A DNA stretch of 64,000 nucleotides from Lentisphaerae bacterium GWF2_49_21 (GCA_001804805.1 MHBH01000042.1:41256-105255), one strand, 5' to 3'. Shown: positions 1 through 9,241, counted from the first letter of the stretch. A program made the numbers and translations. Notes: a model not told the origin generated them from the letters alone.

Positions 1-527
1 TGCTCAAGACTATTCCTCGGTTGCGCATGCTCGTGCAGGGCATGGTGAAAAGTCTTTCGTCCATATTTTATGTGGCAATCCTGCTTATCGTCCATTTCTA
101 TCTGTTCTCCGTCCTTGGAGTTTCTTTCTTCCATAATTCAGATCCGGGCCATTTCGCGGATCTGCAGACCGCATTCATGTCGCTTTTCCAGGTCCTCACC
201 CTTGAGAACTGGCCAGATGTCATGGCTCCCTCCAAGGCCGTGTTCCCAGTAGGCGCCCAGATCTATTTTCTTCTTTACATCATCATAGGAACAATGATCA
301 TCCTGAATCTTTTCGTAGGCGTGATCGTGGGAAGCATGGCGGAGGCCAACGAGGAGATGGAAAAGGAAATAAAGGAGATGCAGAAAATCCGCAAGCTCCA
401 GCAGGAAGGCGTCAAGTCCAAGAACGAACTCCTTATGAACCACATTGAAAACGTTGAGAAGGAACTTCTGTCCCTCAAGGACCAGCTTGCCATCATCATC
501 AAACATGAGGAACAGCAGGGCAAGTGA
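1..527 (+). CDS. Voltage-gated sodium/calcium channel family protein, C-terminal part
   Basis: This is the pore half of a single-domain bacterial voltage-gated cation channel; the 5' end lies outside the window and the reading frame is open to base 1. After the S4-S5 linker (LKTIPRLRMLVQG) come the S5 helix, a pore loop with the selectivity-filter motif TLENWPD, and a long S6 helix ending in NLFVGVIVGSM. The last 60 residues are charged and heptad-like, as in the C-terminal four-helix coiled coil of the NaChBac/NavAb family. The filter has an extra Asp compared with the usual TLESW(A/S)x sodium type, so ion preference is uncertain. It converges on the next gene with a 19-base gap and no obvious terminator. 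Confidence 0.88.
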   Translation, partial: LKTIPRLRMLVQGMVKSLSSIFYVAILLIVHFYLFSVLGVSFFHNSDPGHFADLQTAFMSLFQVLTLENWPDVMAPSKAVFPVGAQIYFLLYIIIGTMIILNLFVGVIVGSMAEANEEMEKEIKEMQKIRKLQQEGVKSKNELLMNHIENVEKELLSLKDQLAIIIKHEEQQGK

Positions 528-546
528 ACGCATAGGCTCTTTCTTT

Positions 547-2343
547 CTACCATTTCAATTCGACAAAACCATTTGATACCGGAAGTTCATTGCCCTGCCA
601 GACAACCTTTGTGACACCGTCCGGAACCTTCAGGCTTATCGGTCGTTTCGCCGAAAGATAAGGATGGATCCACGGACGGCTGATCTTCACTGCGACTTTC
701 GCAGGAGTCTTTTCAGTCACTTCCATCTTGATATTATTCCTGAGCCAGAGCCAGATGGAAAGCTCGCCCTGGGACGCGTACCAGGCATCCGGGCAGTTTG
801 CGAACTTCGCACAGAAATTCTCGAACTTCTTCCATTGCTCGTCGGTCTTGCCGATCTGCCAGCTGTGCCCCCAGAAATGGAATATGCCGCCGTCCTTCGC
901 ACGTGTCTCCTCCCATTTCTTGTCCAGGTCCTTTTCATTGCCGAAAAAACCGTCAGTCTTCATCGTCATAAGATCACCGAGTGTGTCAACAGTCGTCACG
1001 TATCCCGGAGTCGTACGGCACGACCAGTAGCCCGCGGCCTTGACTGCCTTTAGAACGTAATCGCCTTCTACGTCATATGATGCCGAATAGCCGTTTGGAT
1101 ATGAGAAGGAGATCACGGGATGGTTGAGAGCTTTTTCCAGGACTTTTCTCATCGAGACGCATTCTTCCGCGGCCCGTTCAGGAGTCAGGCGGTAGAGGGA
1201 AGGGTGATGGTAGCAATGGGATCCGATTTCGCCGTTCATCCCCTCCAGCTTGTCCAGGAACTTCATTGCTGGATTGTCGTTGTTCAGGAAGAATGTTGGA
1301 CGATATCCGAGTCTGTTGAGGATTTCTGCACAGCGGAGATCGTCCGGTTTGCCATCATCCCAGGAGGTCAATACTGCAGTTTTTTCCCCCATGGGGAGCA
1401 ACGGGAAGGAAGGGGCGTCACCAGTTAGTCCGGATCCTATAAGTTCGAGCTGTCCAGATTCGGTCTTGGAAATATCGATGACCTTCATAAGTTCAACATC
1501 TGCCAGAAGAGGTTCCTTCTGTTCTCTGGAAATGCTGTGCTGGAGTTCGGCGATCTTTGACATTGCCGGAGTTTTGAAAGTGAGTTTCTTCAGAAGAGAG
1601 CCCATGAAAAAATAAACTGATCCGGGTCTTTTCCATTGGTCGAAGGGATAGTTTGCCTGGAAACTTTTGCCGTCCTCTCCTTCATAAGTCACAGTGCAGT
1701 CCTTTGTCAGGGGGGATTTCAGCATCCAAAGTCCGGGAGGAAGTGAGCAGGGAAGATTTGCCGTGCCGTCAGGTTTCATTTCAAGACCGATGCTTGCCAC
1801 TTTTGAGGCATCGAGTGACGGTTGGGAGACCTGTTCGAGGGAAAGCTGTGCGACAGGATAAGTCCTCTTATATTTCCATAGATCGTCATATACGGGAGTT
1901 ATCCTGGCAACGGTTGTCGGAAATGGGGAGTAAATCCAAAATTCGAAAAGCTGAGGCTCATCCTTCCTCGACTGGAAGTTTTCCATTATGTTTACCGAGA
2001 TGGTCTGCTGGGCTGTGACAAGAGAGACTCCCAGATGGTTGTTGAACCAGGATTTCTCCTCCCCTTCCTTAGTGCAGAACTCGACAATGCCATGGTACCA
2101 TCCGGCAGGAAGCGGTTCCTGAAGTTTCCATTCGATGAAAGTGTCTCCCTTCTTTGCGGAACTCGCTTCGCATGACTTGTCCATGGTCACAGCCTTCTTC
2201 CCCCCGGAGAGATCAATGATTTTCCCTCCTGAAGACTGTTCGGCGGTCAAGACAAGCTTTTTCCCCTCCTGCGCGGAAACAGATGAAATCGTTGCGACAA
2301 GAAAGAAAGACAGGAAAAAGACTTTCAAATATGACATATACAT
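547..2343 (-). CDS. Secreted polysaccharide deacetylase (NodB-like)
   Basis: Predicted exported enzyme that removes acetyl groups from an amino sugar or O-acetylated glycan. Residues 1-24 form a signal peptide ending in SVSAQ. Residues 25-300 form an unassigned beta-rich region. The NodB core follows, with SWDDG near residue 328 (metal-binding Asp pair) and SHCYHH near 376 (the H-x3-4-H metal motif), then FSYPNGY matching the conserved Tyr-Pro strand. At 598 residues it is two to three times a bare NodB domain. The chosen ATG has AGGA a few bases upstream. It lies downstream of an esterase gene, separated by a palindromic repeat. Confidence 0.85.
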   Translation of the reverse strand: MYMSYLKVFFLSFFLVATISSVSAQEGKKLVLTAEQSSGGKIIDLSGGKKAVTMDKSCEASSAKKGDTFIEWKLQEPLPAGWYHGIVEFCTKEGEEKSWFNNHLGVSLVTAQQTISVNIMENFQSRKDEPQLFEFWIYSPFPTTVARITPVYDDLWKYKRTYPVAQLSLEQVSQPSLDASKVASIGLEMKPDGTANLPCSLPPGLWMLKSPLTKDCTVTYEGEDGKSFQANYPFDQWKRPGSVYFFMGSLLKKLTFKTPAMSKIAELQHSISREQKEPLLADVELMKVIDISKTESGQLELIGSGLTGDAPSFPLLPMGEKTAVLTSWDDGKPDDLRCAEILNRLGYRPTFFLNNDNPAMKFLDKLEGMNGEIGSHCYHHPSLYRLTPERAAEECVSMRKVLEKALNHPVISFSYPNGYSASYDVEGDYVLKAVKAAGYWSCRTTPGYVTTVDTLGDLMTMKTDGFFGNEKDLDKKWEETRAKDGGIFHFWGHSWQIGKTDEQWKKFENFCAKFANCPDAWYASQGELSIWLWLRNNIKMEVTEKTPAKVAVKISRPWIHPYLSAKRPISLKVPDGVTKVVWQGNELPVSNGFVELKW

Positions 2344-2370
2344 GTTGTCCTTACTATTCTGTTTGTTTGT

Positions 2371-2526
2371 AGTAGCGCATGTTTGCGCGTTAAGTAGGTA
2401 CGCCCTTCCTGTGTCCGCTATAGCTTCTTTGCGACGGCGGAAGCATGTACCATCTTAATTAAGAATGGGACAGGCTTCCGACTTCGCCCGAGGGCTACGC
2501 CGGACGCAGAAAGCCCGTCCCTACTT
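2371..2526. repeat. Nested palindromic intergenic element (AAGTAGG family)
   Basis: A core element runs from AAGTAGG (2392) to CCTACTT (2526) as terminal inverted repeats. It holds a GGTACGCCC/ATGTACC hairpin whose loop is interrupted by a second palindrome (GTCCGC...GCGGA). A further arm with GCGCATGTTTGCGC lies just outside at about 2375-2390. The right end supplies the stop codon of the next gene. Related copies lie at 18196-18290 and 55944-56023. Confidence 0.8.
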
Positions 2527-3750
2527 CCCTAATGCTCCGGCTATCGAATTCGCCATCACTTCATGCCCCTTGGCGTTGGGATGCGCCTGATCAGCCATAT
2601 ATGAATCGATCCCGGCTCTTCCGAAGGCCTTGAACTCCTTGGCCGCATCGCAGAGGGCAAGCCCTCTTTCCTTGGCGATGCCGCGCACACATTCTGCATA
2701 ATCGTCCATCATGAAGAAACGTTCGTTCTTGCCGGGAATGGTGGTGATGAGGAGGACGGAGGAAGCGCCATTCGTCTTGCGGGCGATCCTGTCAAGATAG
2801 TCGTTCAGAGAATACGTGAAATACTCCTTGGGATACCCCCAGGTCTTGTCGTTGTAGCCGTACATTATCGTCACGAGATCAGGCGGAGTTCCAGCAAAGT
2901 CCCTGTCGAGCCAGAGCCTGAGATCGTTGCCCTGTGCGCCTCCTACGGCCTTGCTGATTACGGTAATCTGGTCATAGCCGTATTGTTTCCTCAGAAGTTT
3001 TTCGAGTACCTGTGCATAGCGCTCGGTGTCCGGACTCTTAAGGGACGTGCCTGCGGTGATGGAGTCTCCGAGGCAGAGGATGCTGACCGGCTTCTTATCC
3101 TTTAGGAGTTTCAGTACTTCATCGAAGGATTTCAGTTTCGGAGTGTTCTTTTCAGAAGGGACTTTCTCCTCAAACTGGATCTGGTCGATGCTGAAGCTGA
3201 ACTTGGGCATGGGCTTGTTGTTATGGTAGATGTTCCATTTGTTATTGAGCTTCAAATTCTGTATTCCGCTCGGAGGCATTCCGCCGGGAGTTCCAATCGC
3301 ATAAACAGGATCCTCAGGGACGAACTTGTCCCATGGAACCATGACCTTCTTCCATTCGGTGTCTTTCAACGGGAAGGAGTATGCGTATTTGAACGGGAAC
3401 CAGAGAGGATGCTGTCCGCAGAGCACAATCGTCCCATACATGTCGGAGCCGTCACCTTTAACATAGAATGAAATTCCTTCGTAGCCGTCATTCAAGCTGT
3501 CGAGTTTCAACGGCTTTATCCCCTTGACCTTCTTGAAGGCAAGTCCCGGTCCGGAAAATTTGACTGCGCCTTTGCCGACCGATGCCGAGTCAGCCGATTC
3601 GACCTGTGCGCCGTTCTGCTTCTCCCATCCGGAAGCGGCTTCAAAATCCTCGAGCGTCGCATTGGGATTTGCATCCTGGGCCTTCAATCCGGTTGAGCAG
3701 CAGAGCTGAAGGGACAGGGCGGTAAGTGTCGACAGTAAGATTCTTTTCAT
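2521..3750 (-). CDS. Secreted SGNH/GDSL hydrolase with N-terminal carbohydrate-binding-like domain
   Basis: Predicted exported esterase of about 409 residues. A signal peptide (MKRILLSTLTALSLQLCCSTGLKAQ) is followed by a galactose-binding-like beta domain at about 30-215. The SGNH core has GDSIT near residue 228 (nucleophile Ser), VGGAQGND (Gly), YGYND (Asn) and DQAHPN near 387 (Asp-His). The start at 3750 is chosen because GGATGGAGAA precedes it; a longer in-frame start only adds residues read from the palindromic repeat upstream. The TAG stop lies inside the repeat downstream. Esterases of this class commonly remove acetyl groups from plant or host glycans; the substrate here is unknown. 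Confidence 0.85.
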   Translation of the reverse strand: MKRILLSTLTALSLQLCCSTGLKAQDANPNATLEDFEAASGWEKQNGAQVESADSASVGKGAVKFSGPGLAFKKVKGIKPLKLDSLNDGYEGISFYVKGDGSDMYGTIVLCGQHPLWFPFKYAYSFPLKDTEWKKVMVPWDKFVPEDPVYAIGTPGGMPPSGIQNLKLNNKWNIYHNNKPMPKFSFSIDQIQFEEKVPSEKNTPKLKSFDEVLKLLKDKKPVSILCLGDSITAGTSLKSPDTERYAQVLEKLLRKQYGYDQITVISKAVGGAQGNDLRLWLDRDFAGTPPDLVTIMYGYNDKTWGYPKEYFTYSLNDYLDRIARKTNGASSVLLITTIPGKNERFFMMDDYAECVRGIAKERGLALCDAAKEFKAFGRAGIDSYMADQAHPNAKGHEVMANSIAGALGK

Positions 3751-3792
3751 TTCTCCATCCTTTATGTTATTTTTTTTAAAATTCCAAATTAT

Positions 3793-3858
3793 AAGGTAGG
3801 GACGGCTCTCCGTAGCCGTCCGTTCCGAGAGGCGCTTTCGGAGAAAACGCCCTACCTT
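3793..3858. repeat. Palindromic element (AAGGTAGG family)
   Basis: A 66-base element with perfect terminal inverted repeats AAGGTAGG/CCTACCTT. It has an inner hairpin GGACGGCT...AGCCGTCC and a second, weaker GGCGCTTT...AAAACGCC hairpin. It has the same layout as the copy at 22706-22788. It lies just upstream of the esterase start. Confidence 0.85.
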
Positions 3859-3884
3859 CGCCAATTATGAAATTGTCACTGTTT

Positions 3885-5657
3885 TTATTTCATTTTCGCT
3901 TCTACATTGCGGATCAGCACACCTGCGAAATCCGCAGAATCCGCGATGCTCATCATGTGAAGATAGCTAATTCCGTTGCAGCTCGGGAATACGAGAGGCG
4001 CGGACAGCATGGGCCCTTTTTTCCCGAAACGTAACTTCGCTTCTTTTTTGAAAGAGTCTGTCCATTTGATTATAAGCTCGTGCCAGACATCGGTCTTCAA
4101 AACGATCTTTGTTCCTTTGACAAGCCCTTTGCCGTCAATTTCCACTGAGTACTGTGCATAATTTTTAGCCACAGTGTCGAATGGATTGAAGAAACGGTCC
4201 ATCAGGCAGATCCTGATGCCCTGTCCACCTTTTTTCAGACGCAGGCTTATGCGGACTTCGCCAGATTTTCCGGCGGGAAAATTCCAGACCGCTCCCTGCT
4301 GTTCATGCACAAGGCGAGGATCAGGATGGCGTGCGATCTGCAGGACTTCGCGAGGTTCGCCGTCAGGATCAGGAATCAGCTGAGCTCCCGGACGCCTGTT
4401 ATACGCGCAATGACCGGATATGCCCTTAAAGTTTCCGTATATGCCTTTTGCGAACTGGAATGTACACCAGTCACCAAGACCGAGATGGAAATCATCCTTG
4501 CGTTCGGTTTCATAGAGCCATTTGGGATCAAAAATAACGATTCTCCGGCATTTCGAATGCTGTCCTGCGGAGACGATCACTTTTCCTTCCGGAAGTTCAT
4601 ACGCCTGGCTCTGGTGGACGCTCTTGTCAACGCAGTCAGAGTTTCCTCCGCTTGTCCTGAAATCAGAATCATTCCGCCTTTCGTTGAGAAGTACTTCGCG
4701 GAATCCGATCCAGGTCTTGCCATCGTCTTCTGAAATTGCAGCATGGAACGCATCGCGATTTGTGAAGACGTCTTCACCATAGCCCTGGCGTTCCCAGTCC
4801 ACAAGTTCCGGTTGTTTGTCATGGTCAAGTTCGGGCAGGGGAGTGGTGTTGCACCAGAAGAGGATGATTCTGCCGTCCTTCAGGCGGAAGAATGTCGGCA
4901 TGGTGATTGTGGCATAGAAACGCGAAGGCACTGGCTTTGTCCAGGTCTCGCCTCCATCGTCGGAGAAGGACTGGTAATGGTTGTCCATGGATGTGCGGAT
5001 GATCATCCAGAGCTTGCCGTCCGACAGTTCGACAATTGAAGGTTCAACCCCATAGTTCTGCCAGCGCACTCCCTGATGAGGAGCTATTGCCTCGTGTGCG
5101 GGAATGGTATCGAGAACTGTGCTCTTCCAGGTCCTGGCGTCGTCATCTGAATATAATACGGTCAGATCATGCGTACCGTCCTTTTTCCTGAAATGGCATG
5201 GCAGCACCCAGCGCTTCCTCGAACGCAATGGCAGGGGAAGCCTGACAGCCCCGTAATTGATGTCCGAAACAACTGTGCTGGTGAATTTACCGTCGATACC
5301 GGTAGATGAACGGTAGATGCGGAATCCTTTTTTCAGGCCTATTGCATCTGCATCAAGAAAGAATTCGTGCGCATATCCGTGCAGGTCGATCAGGGAGATC
5401 CAGTCGCCGGACCATGGGCTCTGCGCGCAGGCGCCGGGACATCCCTTCTTAAGCTGAAACTCCTGCCAGGACAGTCCGCAGTCGTGGCTTGTAATATAGA
5501 TCATCTTCTTGCTCTTGAATCCGTAATGCCTGATTTCACCATCAGGCAGCAGTACCAGGTCGCGGAACGCGTTTGAGGGCTGGATTCCGACTACTTGAGG
5601 AGCATTTATCTGTTTCAGCAGTGAACGCACGCGATTGTCGCAATATACATTTTTCAT
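3885..5657 (-). CDS. Sialidase-like BNR/Asp-box protein with C-terminal lectin-like domain
   Basis: A 590-residue protein without signal peptide, so probably cytoplasmic. Asp-box motifs typical of the six-bladed sialidase propeller recur: SHDCGLSWQE, SDDDARTWKS, SDDGGETWTKP and SEDDGKTWIGF, within residues 1-380. Residues 400-590 look like a jelly-roll (LamG/laminin-like) domain. The arginine triad of true GH33 sialidases is not obvious here, so exo-glycosidase activity on another uronic or nonulosonic acid is equally possible. The start has GGAG at a good distance. It lies after a second sialidase-like gene on the same strand. Confidence 0.75.
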   Translation of the reverse strand: MKNVYCDNRVRSLLKQINAPQVVGIQPSNAFRDLVLLPDGEIRHYGFKSKKMIYITSHDCGLSWQEFQLKKGCPGACAQSPWSGDWISLIDLHGYAHEFFLDADAIGLKKGFRIYRSSTGIDGKFTSTVVSDINYGAVRLPLPLRSRKRWVLPCHFRKKDGTHDLTVLYSDDDARTWKSTVLDTIPAHEAIAPHQGVRWQNYGVEPSIVELSDGKLWMIIRTSMDNHYQSFSDDGGETWTKPVPSRFYATITMPTFFRLKDGRIILFWCNTTPLPELDHDKQPELVDWERQGYGEDVFTNRDAFHAAISEDDGKTWIGFREVLLNERRNDSDFRTSGGNSDCVDKSVHQSQAYELPEGKVIVSAGQHSKCRRIVIFDPKWLYETERKDDFHLGLGDWCTFQFAKGIYGNFKGISGHCAYNRRPGAQLIPDPDGEPREVLQIARHPDPRLVHEQQGAVWNFPAGKSGEVRISLRLKKGGQGIRICLMDRFFNPFDTVAKNYAQYSVEIDGKGLVKGTKIVLKTDVWHELIIKWTDSFKKEAKLRFGKKGPMLSAPLVFPSCNGISYLHMMSIADSADFAGVLIRNVEAKMK

Positions 5658-5680
5658 TGAAATCTCCTGATATTAAATCT

Positions 5681-5798
5681 ACCACAGAGGGCTCAGAGGA
5701 ATTCATTCCCTCTGCGAACTCGTAACACAAGAAAAATAAGATTCTTTTCTTGTTGTCTTTGAGAACACAGAGAGGAATTACTCTGTGTCCTCTGTGGT
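5681..5798. repeat. Inverted repeat with CACAGAGG termini
   Basis: A 118-base segment bounded by perfect ACCACAGAGG and CCTCTGTGGT arms, with further CTCTGTG/CACAGAG copies inside and an inner palindrome around AAGAAAAATAAGATTCTTTTCTT. It separates the two sialidase-like genes. Confidence 0.75.
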
Positions 5799-5809
5799 TC
5801 ATCCTTCAT

Positions 5810-7075
5810 CTAATATATTAATTTCCTGAAATTTATGATCGTATGGAACGTAATCAGATTTCCGTTATGGGCGGACGAGGCCTTCTCGTCTCCGCTTCTC
5901 GCGAGAACGAGCAGATCATTGCCTGAAATCGCCATTGCCGCATAATGCCTTGACGCCTTTTCACTTTTAGGTCCGACCGCCACCATGCCTGCAAAGCACC
6001 AGTCGATCATGTTCTTCGAGAAATGCAGCTGGAGCCGCCTGCGCTCATTGTTCGGAAGATTATAGCGCTCTGGAGGAAGCAGTTCTGCGCGCGTCATGCT
6101 GTCAGTCGCCTGGGTGCTCAGAAGCCAGTAGAGCTTCGATTTCTCGTCATACAGTACATGGAACCTCATCTGTCCGCCGGGGCACGGCACAAAAAGTATT
6201 TTGCTGCCGGAAGGGACGGTCTCGATGAATGTTTCCATCTTTCCGGTTCCGGGCTTGTCTCCAAGCTCTTTTACTTTGAGGATGCAGGCGTATCCAGTTC
6301 CACCGGTATGGGCGCGCATCCACAGATGATATGTTTTTCCTGATGGATCATGCCAGTAATGATTCTTGTCGAGTATCTGCACGACATTTGTCTCGAGCCA
6401 TCCCATCGGGGCGCAATCGCGTCCAGGCGCCGGATAACTGGCATCCGGATATTTCTCCTCGAAGAACGGAATTCCGAAGTAATCCGGATATTTACCGTCT
6501 GGAAAGACGTCGCGGAATGAGAAACTGGATGAGAATTCCCAGTTCTGCGCCTTTGTGAGATCTGAATGCAGAGAACCCCGCATCAATATCGGCGAACACT
6601 CCCCGATGTACCAGGCCTTGATATTGAAGGAAGTCCTTTTCTCCATTACAAGATAGACACAGCCGTTGGCGTAATGGACGTTGCATGCGGACTGATGCCA
6701 GAATTCACCATTTGTAAGTTTCACAGGACGGCCCCAGGTTTCTCCGCGGTCATCCGAACGCATGATCATCAAGTCATCGGCATGTCCGAGGACGTAGATT
6801 GAATTTCCGGCTGTGAACGGACGGGCATGCATGAACGGGAATTTTCCGGTCTCCCTCCAGGTCTTTCCATGATCATCGCTTATGAGAACTACACCCTGAT
6901 GCCAGAATCCTTTCCATGGAGCATATTTTTCTCCTGGCAGTTTCCCAACTCCGGGACCGCCAAAATCAACGAGGGCGATGATCCTGCCGTCGGGAAGGAC
7001 GCAGAGGGCCGGAGTGTAACAGTAAATGTTCGCCGGATCAGGAGATCTCGCTACGATTGATTCATTGTTATTCAT
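5810..7075 (-). CDS. Sialidase-like BNR protein
   Basis: A 421-residue Asp-box propeller protein with no signal peptide. Motifs include SDDHGKTWRE and SDDRGETWGRP in the first 140 residues and further blades to the C-terminus (BNR_2-type). Its start codon overlaps the stop of the upstream aldolase gene by eight bases, and no strong ribosome site precedes it, so translation is probably coupled. The pairing with a DHDPS/N-acetylneuraminate-lyase-family gene suggests that it releases or recognises a nonulosonic-type sugar that the aldolase then splits (inference). Confidence 0.75.
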   Translation of the reverse strand: MNNNESIVARSPDPANIYCYTPALCVLPDGRIIALVDFGGPGVGKLPGEKYAPWKGFWHQGVVLISDDHGKTWRETGKFPFMHARPFTAGNSIYVLGHADDLMIMRSDDRGETWGRPVKLTNGEFWHQSACNVHYANGCVYLVMEKRTSFNIKAWYIGECSPILMRGSLHSDLTKAQNWEFSSSFSFRDVFPDGKYPDYFGIPFFEEKYPDASYPAPGRDCAPMGWLETNVVQILDKNHYWHDPSGKTYHLWMRAHTGGTGYACILKVKELGDKPGTGKMETFIETVPSGSKILFVPCPGGQMRFHVLYDEKSKLYWLLSTQATDSMTRAELLPPERYNLPNNERRRLQLHFSKNMIDWCFAGMVAVGPKSEKASRHYAAMAISGNDLLVLARSGDEKASSAHNGNLITFHTIINFRKLIY

Positions 7076-7997
7076 AGTCGGACAGACTGTTCTTTATATA
7101 GTCGATGATTATTTTCTTTTCCTTCTCCCTGAATGCGTGGAAAGGTTCGGCGACGAAATCACTTTTCAATATGCCTTGATATGCAAGTCCGCACTTTATG
7201 CCTTTCAGGAAGCTTGAACCATATTTGCCCACATTGTAGATCGTTGAACCGAGTCTCATGACCTTGTCCTGGAGTTTCCTCACTTCGTTCAAATCCTTCC
7301 TCTGTGCGGCGTCATAGAGCCTGACAAACAAGTTAGGGAACAGATTCGCCCCTCCGGGCACTCCTCCGTGGCCTCCAAGCAGGATGGATTCCGCAAGAAG
7401 AGCCTCGGTACCCATCAGGATTGAAAAATCCTCCCTGTCTTTGAAAAGCTGTAGGAGGCGATGGTAGTAGAGCATGTTTCCTGAACTGTCCTTGATGCCG
7501 ATGATTTTCTTGTTTTCCGAAAGGGTCTGGACAGTCTCAACTTCATAATAGACCTTCGTGAAACTCGGCATGTTATACAGGAAAAGGGGGATGGATATTT
7601 CAGAGACTAGATGACCTACATATTCCACAAGCTCAGGCTGTCCGGCCGGAAAATAATAAGGCGGTGCAAGGACGACGGCAGTGGATTTCTTCTCTTTTGC
7701 GAAATTCGCAAGGTTTACGGATTCCACGAAGGAGGTGTCGGTTATCCCGACGATGACCGGCACTCTTCCGGCGACAAGTTCGCAGGTTTCTTCGACAAGC
7801 CGGTATCTGAGCTTGTAGCTGAGGCTTGGAGCCTCTCCTGTGCTTCCAAGAATGAAAATGCCATGGACACCTCCCTTGATCAAATGCTCGATGACGTTCT
7901 TCAGGCTCTTTGAATCGAGCTTGTCCTCAGCGAGAAGAGGGGTGATCATCGGGGGGATGATGCCGTGGATGGGGATAACATGAGATTTATTTTTCAA
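7068..7997 (-). CDS. DHDPS/N-acetylneuraminate lyase-family aldolase
   Basis: A 309-residue TIM-barrel class I aldolase. Seen: the GSTGE pyruvate carboxylate motif, FLYNMP with the catalytic Tyr near 140, and GIKDSSGN with the Schiff-base Lys near 169. GSTGE rather than GTTGE, and translational coupling to a sialidase-like gene, favour a sugar-acid lyase such as N-acetylneuraminate lyase over DapA. Related family members (keto-deoxy-sugar aldolases) cannot be excluded. A strongly palindromic element lies just upstream, so the gene may be read through from 8207 or have its own promoter at about 8000-8030. Confidence 0.8.
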   Translation of the reverse strand: MKNKSHVIPIHGIIPPMITPLLAEDKLDSKSLKNVIEHLIKGGVHGIFILGSTGEAPSLSYKLRYRLVEETCELVAGRVPVIVGITDTSFVESVNLANFAKEKKSTAVVLAPPYYFPAGQPELVEYVGHLVSEISIPLFLYNMPSFTKVYYEVETVQTLSENKKIIGIKDSSGNMLYYHRLLQLFKDREDFSILMGTEALLAESILLGGHGGVPGGANLFPNLFVRLYDAAQRKDLNEVRKLQDKVMRLGSTIYNVGKYGSSFLKGIKCGLAYQGILKSDFVAEPFHAFREKEKKIIIDYIKNSLSDYE

Positions 7998-8035
7998 GAG
8001 TTGACTCCTAATTTATTATATTTTGACCTATGTTT

Positions 8036-8154
8036 GTAGTAGCGCATGTTTGCGCGTTATTAAAGGAACGCCGACCTCCAGGTCGGCATCTAGAGCCGGT
8101 CTGGAGACCGGCGCTCCCTTTATGAATGAAGAACGCGCAAACATGCGCTACTAC
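8036..8154. repeat. Nested palindrome: 23-bp perfect arms around two hairpins
   Basis: Perfect 23-base inverted arms lie at 8036-8058 and 8132-8154 (GTAGTAGCGCATG... and its complement). Between them is a second element with AAAGG/CCTTT ends and two perfect eight-pair hairpins with two-base loops: GCCGACCT/AGGTCGGC (8070-8087) and GCCGGTCT/AGACCGGC (8095-8112). It looks like one element inserted into the loop of another. Confidence 0.9.
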
Positions 8155-8206
8155 GAGCGAAACACGTATATGGGTTGCATGCTCATTCATCAGTTATCCG
8201 TCTTCA

Positions 8207-9208
8207 TTAATTTTTAGAGTTTCCAATAGATGCCGCAGAATTGATATTGTTATCCGGCGCTGGCGGTTTTTGATTCCAGACGTGCTTTGTCCGTTTCAGT
8301 CCGCCGTCTCTGAGATCCTTGATTTTAATGACACGCAAATGCTCCAATCCGAGTTTCTCGAGGATCCAGCCTGAATCAATGATCCCTTTCCAGTTCTTCT
8401 TTGAATTGAAGTTCAGATTTTCGACATATATGCAGATTCCACCGGCGACATCGACGTTCACCATTCCGTATTTCTGCATCGCAACAGCAAGAGTCCTTGC
8501 TGCCGGGCAGAGATCGAATTTGTCCAGATTGAGCTTTGGATCAAGCTGCACGACTGCGCCTTCCGGCAATCCACCTTGAGTGAAGCCGTCGGTCCAGATC
8601 GCGGGGAAGACAAATTTCTGATGCTCGTTCAGATCTGTCGCAAGAGCTATCTTATGTTCGATTTTCCCCGATGTTATTTCTTCCTGCAATACGAGACCGC
8701 CGAGGAGGGCGGTGCCAGCCGCACGGCATGGACCGTAGTCATGGACGCTTGTGCCCGGTTCGAATTTGAATGGGATCTTGTCGAAGACTCCTGATCCGTA
8801 GAGCGGATATGTAATTGCGGAACGAGTTAAAATCTTGCCATCCTTGTACCTGATGCAGAAGAAGTCGTAGACTATATCCTTGTCCTCGTCGATGATGCAC
8901 ATGTGCGAGTCTTCCTCGGAATCAGGCTTCGCTTCCGGAGGAATAGGGGCCCATCCGTCGAAATTCGGCGCGAACCCGCGATGGCTGTCCCTGACCTTGA
9001 GAGGAAAGACCTGTACCATGGGAACTTGCGAACTTCGCACCCAGTAGACGGGGATCGTCCATTTGGTCGAGTTTACATACACGGCCCTCTTTTCACTGAC
9101 TGTGGTACCTAGAAGCTTGATGAACGATTCGCTTTTATCATCTATTTCGGGATTTGCGGGGATTGGAGTGTTCCAGAAGCTGTCGGGACTGAATGGGCGG
9201 TTTTTCAT
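8207..9208 (-). CDS. Unrecognised conserved-looking protein (FSPDSFWNTPIP start)
   Basis: A 333-residue protein I cannot assign. It starts MKNRPFSPDSFWNTPIPANP. It has a histidine- and acid-rich middle (DSEEDSHMCIIDEDKDIVYDFF, residues about 100-120), a glycine/alanine segment CRAAGTALLGG, and a Trp-rich C-terminal part ending in a polar tail. There is no signal peptide or membrane segment. It is the first gene of a minus-strand run and has a strong promoter with the palindrome shared by the LacI regulon. Its position suggests a role in the same sugar pathway; an enzyme such as a lyase or glycosidase is conceivable but not shown. Confidence 0.6.
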   Translation of the reverse strand: MKNRPFSPDSFWNTPIPANPEIDDKSESFIKLLGTTVSEKRAVYVNSTKWTIPVYWVRSSQVPMVQVFPLKVRDSHRGFAPNFDGWAPIPPEAKPDSEEDSHMCIIDEDKDIVYDFFCIRYKDGKILTRSAITYPLYGSGVFDKIPFKFEPGTSVHDYGPCRAAGTALLGGLVLQEEITSGKIEHKIALATDLNEHQKFVFPAIWTDGFTQGGLPEGAVVQLDPKLNLDKFDLCPAARTLAVAMQKYGMVNVDVAGGICIYVENLNFNSKKNWKGIIDSGWILEKLGLEHLRVIKIKDLRDGGLKRTKHVWNQKPPAPDNNINSAASIGNSKN

Positions 9209-9241
9209 ATGGTCTACATCCTTTTTTAAAAAGGAAATATT

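Noticed and set aside
3751..3864. N-terminal extension of the SGNH hydrolase sharing RTATESRPYL with an extension before the 20486 gene
   Set aside because: Both peptides are read from the same palindromic element (GGACGGCTCTCCGTAGCC). Good ribosome sites and signal peptides begin downstream in each gene.
8036..8154. Possible CRISPR or attachment site
   Set aside because: The structure is one nested palindrome, not regularly spaced direct repeats, and there are no cas genes or integrase.
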